DNA from: Gordonia iterans
GTDB lineage: Bacteria; Actinomycetota; Actinomycetes; Mycobacteriales; Mycobacteriaceae
DNA length: 64,000 bases
NCBI RefSeq assembly: GCF_002993285.1
Contig: NZ_CP027433.1
Coordinates: 930,001 to 994,000 of the forward strand
Reading direction: 5' to 3'
The translations under genes and the position numbers were made by a program. A model generated the notes under the pieces. The model was given only the letters and a program-made list of their open reading frames with translations, was not told where the DNA came from and ran no database searches. Shown piece by piece: positions 15,556 to 24,783 of this stretch; position 1 is the first letter of the stretch; the number at the start of each line of letters is the position of its first letter.

Positions 15556-17360
15556 TATTGGCGATGTGCGCCGCCCACGCTGGTCAGCGCTTTGCGGACG
15601 TCGGTGTCGGTGATGGTCATCAAGTCCGCCTCGCTCAGGCGGTCGACGTCGCCGGAGTCGGCGAGCCGGTGTTCGCGTTCCTCCTCGGCGGCCTCGATCA
15701 CGTTCCGGACGAAGCGGCCGTTGCCCGCGGCGTCGGTGCCCCGGCGCGGACCCGCCGGAGTTGGGGTCTCCTTCTCGTAGAGCTCGGTGAACGCGGCGGT
15801 CAGGGTCGCGGCGGCCGCCGCAGTGAGCCGGGCGTCGCGGCGGTCGGCGAGCACCTCGGCGATCCGGGTCAGCTCGTCGGGCAGGTACGACGGGAAGCGG
15901 ATTCGTCGCGCGAAGCGGGAGGCCAGACCCTCGTTGGCGGCCAGGAGGCGGTCGATCTCGTCGTCGTATCCGGCGATGATCACGACCAGCCGGTCGCGAT
16001 CGGACTCCATGCGCTGCAGCAAGGTGTCGAGGGCCTCGCGCCCGAAGGCGTCCCCGCCGGTCAGGCCCTCTTGGATCAGCGTGTACGCCTCGTCGAGAAA
16101 CAGGACCCCGTCGAGAGCGGAGTCGATCACCCGGGCCGTCTTGGGCGCGGTGCTGCCCAGATGCTCGCCGACGAGGTCGCGGCGGCTCGCCTCCACCACG
16201 CGGTCGGTGGCGAGCAGACCCAGCGCGCAGTAGAGCTTGGCGACGATCCGGGCGATGGTGGTCTTGCCGGTGCCGGGCGGGCCGGTGAAGGCCAGATGGA
16301 GACTGCGCTCACCGGTGCGCAGGCCGCGCTCGGCGCGGAGCCGGGCGAGCGTGGCGGTGGAGCGCAGCCGGGCCACTTGCTGCTTGACCGCGGCCAGTCC
16401 GACCTGTGCGTCCAGTTCGTGTTCGAGTTGCTCGAGGCGACCGGGGTCTCGCCTCCGCTCGACCGCAGGGCTCCCGCCGACCGCCGAAGGACTTCGCTCG
16501 TGACCGGCGGTCCCCTCGCGCGGGATCGGGCCGTCGTCTGTTCCGGATCGCTTCACCACGAGGCAGAAGCCCGGGTCGGCGAGCGCCCGGCGCGCACCGG
16601 GCAGCTCCGGGTCGAGGGCGAAAGCCTCCTGCAGATGCGCATGAGCGGCGGCCTCGTCGCCCTGGGCCCGGTGGGCCATCCCAATGGTGAAGACCGCCTG
16701 CGCGCGGCAGTTCGTCAGCGGGCCGCCGCGCGCTCGATCCAGGCGGCGGATCCCCTCGTCGAACATTCCGAGGTGCACGCATGCGGTGCCCGCCATCAGG
16801 GTGCCCGCGCAGACCAGGTACTCGTCGTTCCAGTCGTCGATCCCGCCCAGGGCGCTCAGCACCCGGGACCAAGCACGATCGCGCAGATGCAGGATCGCCC
16901 AGCAGAACGCGACGATAGGGGCGCCGAGTTCGCCGGAACCGCCTGATCCGTCGTCGAGCCGTTCCAGGACGCACCGGGCGCCGGCGACATCGTTCCCGTT
17001 CAGAAGGGATGCCGCGTAGGCGAGGGCGGCGTGCGTCGGATCGGCCACCGGGTAGTCGACGTACATGCCGGTCGGTGCGCGGCCGCTCAGCAGCCCGGCG
17101 GGCAGTCCGAGTCGTCGTTGCTGGACGCCGATCGAGGCCCGCGCTGTGTAGAGACCGAGAAGGGTCTCGCCGGAGACCTCGCCCGCCGCGAGCCGGCCGA
17201 GCCAGGCATCGCCCATGGCGGGATCGAACTCGGTGGCGCGCGCGAACGCGAGCTTCGCCTCGTCGAGTCGCGGGTCGGCGTCCTGGCCGTCGACGGCGAT
17301 GCCGAGCCGAACGATCCCGGCATCGAAGTAGTCGCGCGCCAGGCGCCGCACGTCAGTCAT
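15537..17360 (-). CDS. EccA-like AAA+ ATPase (CbxX/CfxQ family) with N-terminal TPR domain
   Basis: The 607-residue protein matches the length and plan of EccA, the cytosolic ATPase of type VII (ESX) secretion. Residues 1-280 are helical TPR-like repeats ([40 protein letters not shown]). An AAA+ module follows: Walker [11 protein letters not shown] near 355, Walker [12 protein letters not shown], sensor 1 VVIIAGY and the SRF motif [11 protein letters not shown] charged linker (about 280-305) is coded by sequence resembling the dispersed repeats. No eccB-E, mycosin, PE/PPE or WXG100 genes are in the window, so it is an orphan here. It is divergent from purL. ESX chaperone-like function is inferred from family only. 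Confidence 0.82.
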   Translation of the reverse strand: MTDVRRLARDYFDAGIVRLGIAVDGQDADPRLDEAKLAFARATEFDPAMGDAWLGRLAAGEVSGETLLGLYTARASIGVQQRRLGLPAGLLSGRAPTGMYVDYPVADPTHAALAYAASLLNGNDVAGARCVLERLDDGSGGSGELGAPIVAFCWAILHLRDRAWSRVLSALGGIDDWNDEYLVCAGTLMAGTACVHLGMFDEGIRRLDRARGGPLTNCRAQAVFTIGMAHRAQGDEAAAHAHLQEAFALDPELPGARRALADPGFCLVVKRSGTDDGPIPREGTAGHERSPSAVGGSPAVERRRDPGRLEQLEHELDAQVGLAAVKQQVARLRSTATLARLRAERGLRTGERSLHLAFTGPPGTGKTTIARIVAKLYCALGLLATDRVVEASRRDLVGEHLGSTAPKTARVIDSALDGVLFLDEAYTLIQEGLTGGDAFGREALDTLLQRMESDRDRLVVIIAGYDDEIDRLLAANEGLASRFARRIRFPSYLPDELTRIAEVLADRRDARLTAAAAATLTAAFTELYEKETPTPAGPRRGTDAAGNGRFVRNVIEAAEEEREHRLADSGDVDRLSEADLMTITDTDVRKALTSVGGAHRQYLGNMM

Positions 17361-17460
17361 GGTCCCCCCGAACCCCAGAGCTGTTGCCCAGTGACTGTAG
17401 TGCGCGAAGGCGTGCTGTGCGCCCGATTCGCCCGACAGCCGGAAGCCGGATGCGCTGGCA

Positions 17461-17466
17461 TAGACT
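17461..17466 (+). promoter_or_regulatory. purL leaderless promoter (-10 TAGACT)
   Basis: TAGACT ends 7 nt before the GTG of purL, placing the predicted transcription start on or next to the start codon. No Shine-Dalgarno sequence is present, which agrees with a leaderless mRNA. Confidence 0.6.
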
Positions 17467-17473
17467 GTCGGGT

Positions 17474-19759
17474 GTGAGCGCCCAGGTAGATACCGTTTCC
17501 CACGCCGCCGAGACCCCCGATCATCCGCAGCCCTTCACCGAGCTCGGGCTGAAGGACGACGAGTACGCGCGGATCCGCGAGATCCTCGGCCGTCGTCCGA
17601 CCGATGCCGAGCTGGCGATGTACTCGGTGATGTGGTCCGAGCACTGCAGCTACAAGTCGTCGAAGGTGCACCTGCGCTACTTCGGGGAGACCACCACCGA
17701 CGAAATGAAGGCCGGGATGCTGGCCGGCATCGGCGAGAACGCCGGCGTCGTCGACGTGGGCGACGGCTGGGCGGTGACCTTCAAGGTCGAATCGCACAAC
17801 CACCCCAGCTACGTTGAGCCGTACCAGGGGGCGGCGACCGGCGTCGGCGGCATCGTCCGCGACATCATGGCCATGGGCGCCCGGCCGATCGCCGTGATGG
17901 ACCAGCTGCGTTTCGGTGCGGCCGATCACCCGGACACGCGGCGCGTGGTGGACGGCGTGGTGCGCGGAGTCGGCGGCTACGGCAACTCGCTCGGCCTGCC
18001 GAACATCGGCGGCGAGACGGTGTTCGACGCCAGCTACCAAGGCAACCCGCTGGTCAACGCCCTCTGCGCCGGACTGCTCCGCAAGGAGGACCTGCATCTG
18101 GCGTTCGCGTCGGGCGCGGGCAACAAGATCATCCTGTTCGGCGCCCGCACCGGGCTCGACGGCATCGGCGGCGTCTCCGTGCTGGCCTCGGAGACCTTCG
18201 ACGACGACGGTAATCAGGGTCCGAGTCGCAAGAAGCTGCCCAGTGTGCAGGTGGGTGATCCGTTCACCGAGAAGGTGCTCATCGAGTGCTGTCTGGATCT
18301 GTACCGCGAGCACCTGGTGGTCGGCATCCAGGACCTCGGCGGCGCCGGTCTCTCGTGCGCCACCTCTGAACTGGCCGCGGCCGGCGACGGCGGCATGCAC
18401 ATCGACCTGGAGAAGGTGCCGATGCGCGCCGAGGGCATGACTCCGGCCGAGGTGCTCTCGTCCGAGTCGCAGGAGCGCATGTGCGCCGTCGTCGCGCCGG
18501 AGAACGTCGACGCCTTCATGGCGGTGTGCCGTAAGTGGGATGTGCTCGCGACCGTGATCGGTGAAGTGACCGACGGTGATCACCTGCAGATCACCTGGCA
18601 CGGCGAGACCGTCGTCGACGTGCCGCCGCGCACCGTCGCCCACGACGGCCCCGTCTACCAGCGTCCCGTCGCCCGCCCGGACAGTCAGGACGAGGTGATC
18701 GCGTCGACCACCGCCGGGCTCGCCCGGCCGCAGAGCGGTGACGAGCTCCGGGAGACCTTCCTGAAGCTCCTCGCCAGCCCGGCGCTGTGCAGCCGCAAGT
18801 TCATCACCGAGCAGTACGACCGCTACGTCCGCGGCAACACCGTGCTCGCCGAGCACGCCGACTCCGGCATGATCCGGATCGACGAGGAGACCGGCCGCGG
18901 AATCGCCATCGCCACCGACGCCTCTGGCCGCTACACCTTCCTGGACCCGTACCGGGGCGCTCAGCTCGCCCTGGCAGAGGCCTACCGCAACGTGGCCGCC
19001 TCCGGCGCATCGCCGCGAGCGGTGACCAACTGCCTCAACTTCGGCTCGCCCGAGGACCCCGCGGTGATGTGGCAGTTCCAGCAGGCCGTCCGTGGCCTGG
19101 CCGACGGCTGCGCCCAGCTCGGCATTCCGGTGACCGGCGGCAACGTCAGCTTCTACAACCAGACCGGAGCGACGGCGATTCTGCCGACTCCGGTGGTCGG
19201 TGTGCTTGGCGTGATCGACGACGTCGACCGGCGCATCCCCACCGGATTCGGCACTGAGCCGGGGGAGAACCTGATCCTGATCGGGGAGACCCTCGACGAG
19301 TTCGACGGCTCGATCTGGGCGCAGGTGGAGCACGACCACCTGGGCGGAACGCCGCCGAAGGTCGATTTGGAGCGGGAACGGCAGCTGGCCGAGATCATGG
19401 TCGCCGCATCGCGCGACGGGCTGGTCTCTGCCGCCCATGACCTCTCCGAGGGCGGCCTGATCCAGGCGGTCGCCGAAGCCGCGCTGGCCGGGGAGACCGG
19501 TTGCCGCCTGGTCCTGCCCGAGGGCGCCGATCCGTTCGTGACGCTGTTCTCCGAGTCCGCCGGACGGATGCTGGTGGCGGTACCGCGTACCGAAGAGTCG
19601 CGTCTGTGCGCGATGCTCGACGCCCGCGAAGTGCCGTGGACGCGGATCGGCGTCGCCGACGCCGGGCTCGACGGGGTGGAGGTCCAGGGACAGTTCTCGG
19701 TGACCCTCGACGAACTCCGCGAAGTCCATGAAGGGACGCTGCCGCAGCTCTTCGGCTGA
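17474..19759 (+). CDS. purL: Phosphoribosylformylglycinamidine synthase II
   Basis: PurL converts FGAR, ATP and ammonia to FGAM in de novo purine synthesis, working with PurS and the glutaminase PurQ (not in this window). From the GTG at 17474 the protein is 761 residues, the small PurL type. Conserved parts include [15 protein letters not shown] near residue 50, [19 protein letters not shown] near 100 and the second-half [13 protein letters not shown] region. The GTG was chosen over a much longer upstream frame because [11 protein letters not shown] precedes the family start and a -10 box lies 7 nt before it. Long frames on the opposite strand are codon-bias shadows. Confidence 0.97.
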   Translation: MSAQVDTVSHAAETPDHPQPFTELGLKDDEYARIREILGRRPTDAELAMYSVMWSEHCSYKSSKVHLRYFGETTTDEMKAGMLAGIGENAGVVDVGDGWAVTFKVESHNHPSYVEPYQGAATGVGGIVRDIMAMGARPIAVMDQLRFGAADHPDTRRVVDGVVRGVGGYGNSLGLPNIGGETVFDASYQGNPLVNALCAGLLRKEDLHLAFASGAGNKIILFGARTGLDGIGGVSVLASETFDDDGNQGPSRKKLPSVQVGDPFTEKVLIECCLDLYREHLVVGIQDLGGAGLSCATSELAAAGDGGMHIDLEKVPMRAEGMTPAEVLSSESQERMCAVVAPENVDAFMAVCRKWDVLATVIGEVTDGDHLQITWHGETVVDVPPRTVAHDGPVYQRPVARPDSQDEVIASTTAGLARPQSGDELRETFLKLLASPALCSRKFITEQYDRYVRGNTVLAEHADSGMIRIDEETGRGIAIATDASGRYTFLDPYRGAQLALAEAYRNVAASGASPRAVTNCLNFGSPEDPAVMWQFQQAVRGLADGCAQLGIPVTGGNVSFYNQTGATAILPTPVVGVLGVIDDVDRRIPTGFGTEPGENLILIGETLDEFDGSIWAQVEHDHLGGTPPKVDLERERQLAEIMVAASRDGLVSAAHDLSEGGLIQAVAEAALAGETGCRLVLPEGADPFVTLFSESAGRMLVAVPRTEESRLCAMLDAREVPWTRIGVADAGLDGVEVQGQFSVTLDELREVHEGTLPQLFG

Positions 19760-19781
19760 GCGGGCGTCGGGATGAAGTGAC

Positions 19782-20237
19782 ATGAACGCCGCCGGGGTCG
19801 CGGACCGCGCCGTCGCCACAGTGCAGGCTGTGGCGCGGCATCGGGTCGCTGGACCTGCGGTGATTCTCGCCGGTGCCGCCGGCGTCGGAGCGTTCGTCTG
19901 GTTCGCCGACCCGACGACTCCCGGCGGGATCATTCCGCCGTGTCCCACCAACGCGCTGCTGCACATCAACTGCCCGGGCTGCGGCGCCTCTCGCGCGCTG
20001 TACAGCCTGATGCACGGAGACGTGCCGGCCGCCCTTCAGTACAACGCTTTGGTGATCGTCGCGGTCGGCCTGCTCGCTGCCGCCTTCGTCACCTACGCCC
20101 TTGGACTGTGGCGAGGCCGCAAGGTTCGCGGCTGGCAGAACCTGCGGTGGGCGCCGATGGCAGTGCTCGTGCTGGTGAGCGTCTGGTTCGTGATCCGGAA
20201 TATCCCCGTCGCCCCGTTCGACAGTCTGAGGGTGTGA
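19782..20237 (+). CDS. DUF2752 membrane protein
   Basis: The 151-residue protein has the DUF2752 hallmark CPGCGASRALYSLMHGD around residue 64-80, preceded by LLHINCPG. Three hydrophobic segments (about 22-42, 86-107 and 120-140) make it an integral membrane protein. The two or three closely spaced cysteines suggest a redox or metal role, but no function is established for the family. It starts 22 nt after purL and may be cotranscribed. Confidence 0.82.
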   Translation: MNAAGVADRAVATVQAVARHRVAGPAVILAGAAGVGAFVWFADPTTPGGIIPPCPTNALLHINCPGCGASRALYSLMHGDVPAALQYNALVIVAVGLLAAAFVTYALGLWRGRKVRGWQNLRWAPMAVLVLVSVWFVIRNIPVAPFDSLRV

Positions 20238-20328
20238 CCACGGCAGGGTGATCCGCGCTGTGGCCGAGCGCTCGATTGACGCCGGATCTGCCCGGCACAG
20301 CACGGACGGCCTGGCCGCGGTGGTGCGG

Positions 20329-21103
20329 TCAGGATGCTCGGGTGAGGAGTCGGGCGAGGATCTGTTCGGCTCCCGAGGGCGGGTCGACCGGGGCGATCAC
20401 CCGGATCGGGGACGGCCGGTAGTGGACGATGATCGTCGGAGTCGATCGATCGTCGTCCCGGTCCAGGTCCAGGTCTTGCTCCTCGGGCGGCCCGAGATCC
20501 TCGGGTGTTCCGGGGTCGCCGGGGGCCCGGTGTCTTCGGGTAGCCCGGGGTCGTCTGGTCCGGCTGTTGTGGTCGGGTGGCTGGGGTCGGGTGCGAGGCG
20601 TTCGGGGTGGAACATGATGTTGCTCTGCCACCGGAGGTCGCGTCCGACGGGCCGCCAGCCGACGCGTCCGGCGTCGGGACCGAAGGTGAGGACCGTCGAC
20701 TCCCAATGCCCCCGGTGCGGTGCATCCCCGGTCGGAGGCGAACAGCGCCAGCCGTTGCGCCGCGGTGGCGAACCGGCTGGCCCGCCCCAAATACAGCACT
20801 TGTCCGGTGGCCTGAGAGAACACCGCCAGATACGGGATGGTGTCGGCGGCGAACTGCATCAGATCAGACACCGGGATGCGGGTGCCGGTGGCGGTCCAGC
20901 CGATCCCGGCCTGCCGCGCCAGATCCTCGTCGGTGACGGTCACGACTACTTGTGAGGGGGTCCGGGTGGGTGCGGGTTGCCCGGCCAGCGCGAGGGCCCA
21001 GTCGCACAATGCTTGGAGGGCGTCGTGCTGACGCTGTCCGAGCGTGCGGGTGTCCCGCTCGGCCGCAGCTGCCAGGACGGCGGGGTCGAGGCCGGGTTGA
21101 GGT
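20329..21103 (-). pseudogene. DUF222/HNH (13E12-type) protein, decayed 3' half
   Basis: Just left of the IS element the minus strand encodes the end of DUF222: TRTLGQRQHDALQALCDWAL to YLGRASRFATAAQRLALFAS and DRGCTAPG. In intact relatives the HNH nuclease core follows (Cys, HH, CGPHN). Here the sequence jumps, out of frame, to HWESTVLTFGPDAGRVGW, which normally lies after the core. The roughly 40-residue catalytic core is therefore missing and the frame is shifted near 20720. A second shift near 20550 returns to the first frame for the tail ending ILARLLTRAS. With the frameshifts in the 5' half, the gene cannot be functional. Confidence 0.75.
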
Positions 21104-21124
21104 TGACCCCGTTGAGTGGACATC
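21104..21124 (+). repeat. IS3 element left terminal inverted repeat
   Basis: TGACCCCGTT, then two unmatched bases, then GTGGACATC. It matches the reverse complement of 22372-22392 at 19 of 21 positions. Confidence 0.9.
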
Positions 21125-21164
21125 CTGATCGCCGGTTTCGTGCCGGCGCGAGAGGATGGACCTC

Positions 21165-21479
21165 ATGGGTTCTCGACAACGTAAGACCTACAGCCCGAAG
21201 TACAAGACCGATGCTGCGCGTCTGGTGATCGATACCGGGCGCACGATTGCTGAGGTGGCCCGCGAGATCGGTGTGGGCGAGCAGCTCCTGGGCAAGTGGG
21301 TGGCCAAGGAACGCGCGGAGATGGCTGACCCGCCACCAGCGATCGACGCTGATGAACGTGCCGAGCTTGAGCGGCTGCGCCGCGAGGTCGCCGAGTTGCG
21401 GCTGGATCGGGAGTTCTTGAAAAAAGCAGCGGCCTTCTTCGCGGCCGAGCAGTCGAACCCGTCGAGGCGTTCGCACTGA
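21165..21479 (+). CDS. IS3-family transposase OrfA
   Basis: OrfA (about 104 residues) holds a helix-turn-helix (YKTDAARLVIDTGRTIAEVA, then EIGVGEQLLGKWV) and a C-terminal leucine-zipper coiled coil (ERAELERLRREVAELRLDREFLKKA). The ATG at 21165 is chosen because GAGAGG lies about 9 nt upstream; ATG 21156 is too close to that site. Near its 3' end the run of six A followed by G at 21420-21426 allows -1 slippage into orfB to make the OrfAB transposase. OrfA alone usually binds the inverted repeats and regulates transposition. Confidence 0.88.
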   Translation: MGSRQRKTYSPKYKTDAARLVIDTGRTIAEVAREIGVGEQLLGKWVAKERAEMADPPPAIDADERAELERLRREVAELRLDREFLKKAAAFFAAEQSNPSRRSH

Positions 21480-22369
21480 TCGAGGCGGAGAAGGCCGAGT
21501 ACAGCGTCAGCCGGTGCGTTCGGCTCCTGGGCGTCTCACGCTCGGGCTACTACGCCTGGCGTGCCCGCCGAGACAGCGACCCGAGTCCACGCCGGCAACG
21601 ACAGGCCGAGTTGACGGCCAAGATCGCCGCCGCCCACCAAGCCTCCGGAGGGGTGTACGGGGCGCCGCGGATCGTGGATGATCTACGAGACGATGGCGAG
21701 GTCGTCTCCCGTAAGACGGTGGCAAAACTCATGCGCAACAACGGAATTAAAGGAATCAGTCCACGCTCGTGGAAGCCGGCGACCACCATCGCCGACCAGA
21801 GTCCGCACTCGATCCCCGACCTGGTGAACCGTGACTTCGACCAGGGCGCACTGAACGTGGTGTGGACCTCGGACATCACGTATCTGCGCACCGGACAGGG
21901 ATGGCTGTACCTGTGTGCGGTCCGCGACGGCTGCTCACGGCGAGTCATCGGATACGCATTCTCTGATTCGCTGCACACCGACCTGGTCGAGACCGCGTTA
22001 CGCAACGCCCACACCTTCCGCGATCGGGCTACCGGCGCGACTGCCGGAGTGATCTTCCATGCCGACCGCGGCTGCCAGTACACCTCCGCACAACTCGCTG
22101 CGGTCGCCGGCGAACTCGGTGTCCGCCAGTCGGTCGGGCGTACCGGGGTGTGCTGGGACAACGCCCAGCAAGAGAGCTTCTGGTCGACTCTGAAATCGGA
22201 ATTCTACGACCGGCGCGAGTTCGCCACCCGCACCAGCGCAGTGACCGCCGTGTCCCGGTGGATCGACCAATTCTATAATCAACGAAGACGACACAGCGCG
22301 CTGGGCAATATCGCTCCCGCAGTCTTCGAAGACATCACGATTCGCGAAGCGACCAGCCAGGCCGCTTAA
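21422..22369 (+). CDS. IS3-family transposase OrfB (DDE integrase domain, made by -1 frameshift)
   Basis: The -1 frame is open from the slippery run through FALIEAEKAEYSVSRCVRLL and SRSGYYAW (the HTH_21 region) to the rve integrase core. The DDE residues are visible: Asp in VWTSDITYLRT, Asp in IFHADRGCQYTS and Glu in CWDNAQQESFWSTLKSE, the normal spacing (D, D(35)E). No strong independent start is seen at the beginning of this frame, which supports synthesis as an OrfAB fusion. The frame is intact, so the element may still be active. Confidence 0.88.
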   Translation, partial: KSSGLLRGRAVEPVEAFALIEAEKAEYSVSRCVRLLGVSRSGYYAWRARRDSDPSPRRQRQAELTAKIAAAHQASGGVYGAPRIVDDLRDDGEVVSRKTVAKLMRNNGIKGISPRSWKPATTIADQSPHSIPDLVNRDFDQGALNVVWTSDITYLRTGQGWLYLCAVRDGCSRRVIGYAFSDSLHTDLVETALRNAHTFRDRATGATAGVIFHADRGCQYTSAQLAAVAGELGVRQSVGRTGVCWDNAQQESFWSTLKSEFYDRREFATRTSAVTAVSRWIDQFYNQRRRHSALGNIAPAVFEDITIREATSQAA

Positions 22370-22371
22370 CC

Positions 22372-22392
22372 GATGTCCACGAAACGGGGTCA
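22372..22392 (+). repeat. IS3 element right terminal inverted repeat
   Basis: GATGTCCAC, two unmatched bases, AACGGGGTCA. It lies 2 nt after the orfB stop. Confidence 0.9.
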
Positions 22393-23287
22393 ACCCCAGG
22401 GTTGGTCGGCGGCGCCGCGGGGGGAGTCGGGGTCGTCGGGGTTGTTCATCCCGGTGGCGGCCCACTGATGCAAGACCACCTCCAACTTCGCGCGCAGCAC
22501 CGGGGTGAGCAGCGCCCGGACTTTGCTCATCAGTTGCCGGTCTGCGGCTGCAGGTTGAACGTACGCCGCCGGGCCCGGTCGTGGTCGTCGGCCAGGGTCC
22601 CGTCGGGGTCGAGCCAGGCCAGGATCCGGTTGCCGACCACGGTGACCGCGGCCGGGTCCAGGCGGCGGGCGGCGTCGGCGAGCATCGCTTCGGCTTTGAC
22701 GCGCTGATCGTGAGTGACCGCCGAGGGGAGCTTGTCCATGATCTCGGCCACGGCGGCGACGTGCGCGCCGCCGGCGTCTCCGTCCGCGACCGCCGTCGCG
22801 GTCGCCGTCAGGCGAGGTGGGGTTCGAGGCGTTCGCCGGTCAGGGCGCCCATCGCGCCGATCCCTTCGGCGGTGACCCGGCGGCGGCGGGCCTCACCCAC
22901 ACCGAGACGGGCACCGTGGGCATACAGCTGGTGGGTCGAGATGTGCCCGGCACGCCGGTACACGCCGCGGTCGGAGATTCGGTGGATCGAGCTTGTCGAG
23001 ATTTCGACATACAGCGCAGCGTCGAACACCTCCGCCCGGCGGTGGGCCTGTTCACGGGCGTCGAGCAGACCCAACAGACCGTCGTCGGATTCGGCGGCCA
23101 ACAGTGCGGTCGCCGCGGCGCTCAACCGCTTCTCTGCGGCGGTCTGCACCGCCAGCAATTCTGCGGGCGACAGGCCGGCGATCAGCGTGTCGGGGTCGAA
23201 ACCAGGAGTGTCGAGACGTGCGGTGCTCGGCGCGCTCCGGGCGGCGTCGTCGTTGTACGAGATGCCGTTGACGGTCACGATGTTCAC
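22393..23287 (-). pseudogene. DUF222/HNH (13E12-type) protein, decayed 5' half
   Basis: The minus strand from 23287 encodes the DUF222 N-terminus: AGLSPAELLAVQTAAEKRLS, then VEISTSSIHRISDRG and ERLEPHLA, where a stop appears at 22808. A one-base shift restores VAAVAEIMDKLPSAVTHDQR through LAWLDPDGTLADDHDRARRR until a second stop near 22530. Another shift gives MSKVRALLTPVLRAKLEVVL and ends at the IS element. The pieces are in the right order for one gene of about 450 codons, so this is a frameshifted pseudogene. DUF222/HNH genes are numerous in Gordonia and are thought to be selfish or homing-type endonucleases. Confidence 0.8.
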
Positions 23288-23504
23288 CTCCCCCGAAGCA
23301 CTGTTCCCGCTGGTAGAACCGGGCGTTTCGGCTCTCCTTGTGTGTCTGACATCACTCTACGACGGGGGTCTGACATTGATACTCGAAGCGGTCCCGTTCT
23401 GGTCGTGACTCTGGGTCTGACTGACGCCCTGCTGGGTTGTCCATCAATTGAGTTGCCCGGCCGGGACGGGGTCATGACCTAATCAGGAGGCTGGCAGGAC
23501 GGCG

Positions 23505-23717
23505 TTGAAGGCCCTGGTGTTGCGGGTGCAGTTCCTCCATGAGCAAGACACCGACCTCACTAGGCAGATCGACGCCCTCGCCGCCGAGACGGACCCCGTT
23601 CTGCCGTCGAAGGACTTCACTCGCTCAATCGTCGAGGAAGAGCTGCGCGAGTTCCGACGGGTGATTTCGGCTCGCTTCGCTCGCTCAATCATCGATGGGT
23701 GCTTGCTCGATCATTGA
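23505..23717 (+). CDS. Short hypothetical frame (70 codons), possibly a gene remnant
   Basis: From a TTG at 23505 the frame reads MKALVLRVQFLHEQDTDLTR and then EELREFRRV, which is coherent and charged, but the last 16 residues come from the dispersed repeat at 23663 onward. An AGGAGG lies 14 nt upstream. I recognise no family. The best reading is the 5' portion of a gene cut by repeat insertion, with its 3' portion at 23721-23894 in another frame. Confidence 0.3.
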   Translation: MKALVLRVQFLHEQDTDLTRQIDALAAETDPVLPSKDFTRSIVEEELREFRRVISARFARSIIDGCLLDH

Positions 23718-23756
23718 CGGGTGCTTGCTCGATCATCGACGCGTGCTTGCTCAAAC
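23663..23756 (+). repeat. Dispersed mosaic repeat plus three 22-nt tandem units
   Basis: Bases 23663-23698 match 43980-44015 at 34 of 36 positions (GATTTCGgCTCGCT...). Three copies of a 22-nt unit starting GCTTGCTC follow at 23701, 23723 and 23745, the last one partial. The period is not a multiple of three, so any gene here would have lost its frame. Confidence 0.85.
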
Positions 23757-23894
23757 AGCGAGCAGGAACGCGCCGACGGGTGGCCGCAGCTCCTCGCCGA
23801 GGTTCGCGGTAGCGTTAAGCCGTCCGACTACCTGAGTGCGCGCGAGGGAGTGATCGCGCTGTTGGGGAAGCCTGAGAGTGTGAGTGTGACATGA
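23721..23894 (+). pseudogene. 3' gene remnant coupled to the dispanin-like gene
   Basis: A frame from GTG 23721 reads through the end of the repeat and then gives GWPQLLAEVRGSVKPSDYLS, AREGVIALLGKPESVSVT and a stop. The stop overlaps the next ATG by 4 nt (ATGA), the pattern of a coupled upstream gene. The first 12 residues are repeat-derived, so this looks like the C-terminus of a truncated gene. Family not recognised. Confidence 0.35.
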
Positions 23895-24760
23895 GTGATC
23901 CGAAAGAACCCGGTCAGAACGCAGACGAGCCGACGTCGGTCTTCCCGACCGACGAGCCGACCGCTGTGGTGTCTTCGGGAGCGGAGCACGAGCAGCAGGC
24001 ATCAGCCGGAGACGACGCGGTGACCGGCTCCGAGACGACCCCGTCCGACGAGTGGACGGCGCACACTTCCGCCGGGGAATCCGGAGCCTACGACGCCACC
24101 CAGGTCGCGTCGTCGTACGTGCCCCCGGCCTACGAGCCGCCGACGTATCAGCCGCCCTCGTACGAGTCGCCCGCCTACCAGTCGCCCTCGTACGAGACAC
24201 CCTCGTATGAGTCGCCGTCGTACCTGCCGCCGGTCTACGGCGCTCCGTCGACCTCTCCCCAACCGGAGCGGCCGGCCGCCGACCCGTTCGCGGCGCCCGA
24301 CCCCGTCGCGCCGGAGCCGCCGCAGCAGGACGTGTATCCGGCAGCAGGTCAGTATCCGGCGCAGGAACCGGCCTATCCGCAGGCGACTCCGTACGCCGCG
24401 GCGCCCGGAGCGCCGCTGACGCCGTACCCGATGTACCCCGGCTACGGTCAGCAGCCCTCCGGTCCGCAACCCGAGACCGGCCAGGTCTCGTCGATCATCT
24501 GCCTGGTGATCAGCGGATTGCTGACGGTCAGCTGCTACTTCACCCTCATCGGTCTGGCGCCGCTCATCCTCAGCATCGTCGCGCTCGTCAAGTCGAACTC
24601 GGTGGGCAGTCTGTGGCTCTCCGGTCAGACCGAGGCTGCGCAGCAGGCCGCCGACTCGTCGCGGTCCCTGGCCTTGTGGGCCTGGCTCAGCATGCTGATC
24701 GGGTTCGTGGTGGCTGTCGTGGTGGTCCTCGTGATCATCGCGATCGCCGTCAACTCCTGA
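23891..24760 (+). CDS. Proline/tyrosine-rich dispanin-like (CD225/DUF4190-type) membrane protein
   Basis: The 289-residue protein has an acidic disordered head (1-75), about nine PxYxxP pentads (75-115), a Pro/Ala/Tyr-rich linker, and a C-terminal two-helix membrane domain. Helix one is about 203-232. The connecting loop NSVGSLWLSGQTEAAQQAA resembles the dispanin/CD225 loop (SLW, GD/GQ, AQ.A). Helix two is about 262-288. Such proteins sit at the cytoplasmic membrane; the function is unknown in bacteria. Cytosolic PxY repeats could bind WW- or SH3-like partners, but that is speculation. The start overlaps the upstream remnant by 4 nt. Confidence 0.7.
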   Translation: MSDPKEPGQNADEPTSVFPTDEPTAVVSSGAEHEQQASAGDDAVTGSETTPSDEWTAHTSAGESGAYDATQVASSYVPPAYEPPTYQPPSYESPAYQSPSYETPSYESPSYLPPVYGAPSTSPQPERPAADPFAAPDPVAPEPPQQDVYPAAGQYPAQEPAYPQATPYAAAPGAPLTPYPMYPGYGQQPSGPQPETGQVSSIICLVISGLLTVSCYFTLIGLAPLILSIVALVKSNSVGSLWLSGQTEAAQQAADSSRSLALWAWLSMLIGFVVAVVVVLVIIAIAVNS

Positions 24761-24783
24761 CGCGCAGTTCCGCACACTCCGGA

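Larger units (their letters stand above)
21104..22392 (+). mobile_element. IS3-family insertion sequence
   Basis: The element is 1289 bp and begins TGACCCCGTT and ends AACGGGGTCA, with imperfect 21-bp terminal inverted repeats (19 of 21 match) and the TG...CA ends of the family. It contains orfA and orfB joined by a predicted -1 frameshift at A6G (21420-21426). All three DDE regions are intact. It lies inside a DUF222 pseudogene in the opposite orientation. No clear 3-4 bp target duplication is visible: the flanks read GGT and ACC. Confidence 0.9.

Noticed and set aside
17009..17473. Upstream extension of purL into the eccA region
   Set aside because: The extension is Arg-rich low-complexity antisense to the eccA-like gene. 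The GTG at 17474 fits the family and a -10 box.
17357..19969. Very long open frame on the minus strand across purL
   Set aside because: It mirrors purL codon bias; no recognised family or ribosome-binding site. PurL on the plus strand is unmistakable.
23483..23692. Minus-strand frame over the repeat at 23.6 kb
   Set aside because: It is composed largely of reversed repeat sequence; no start signal or homology.
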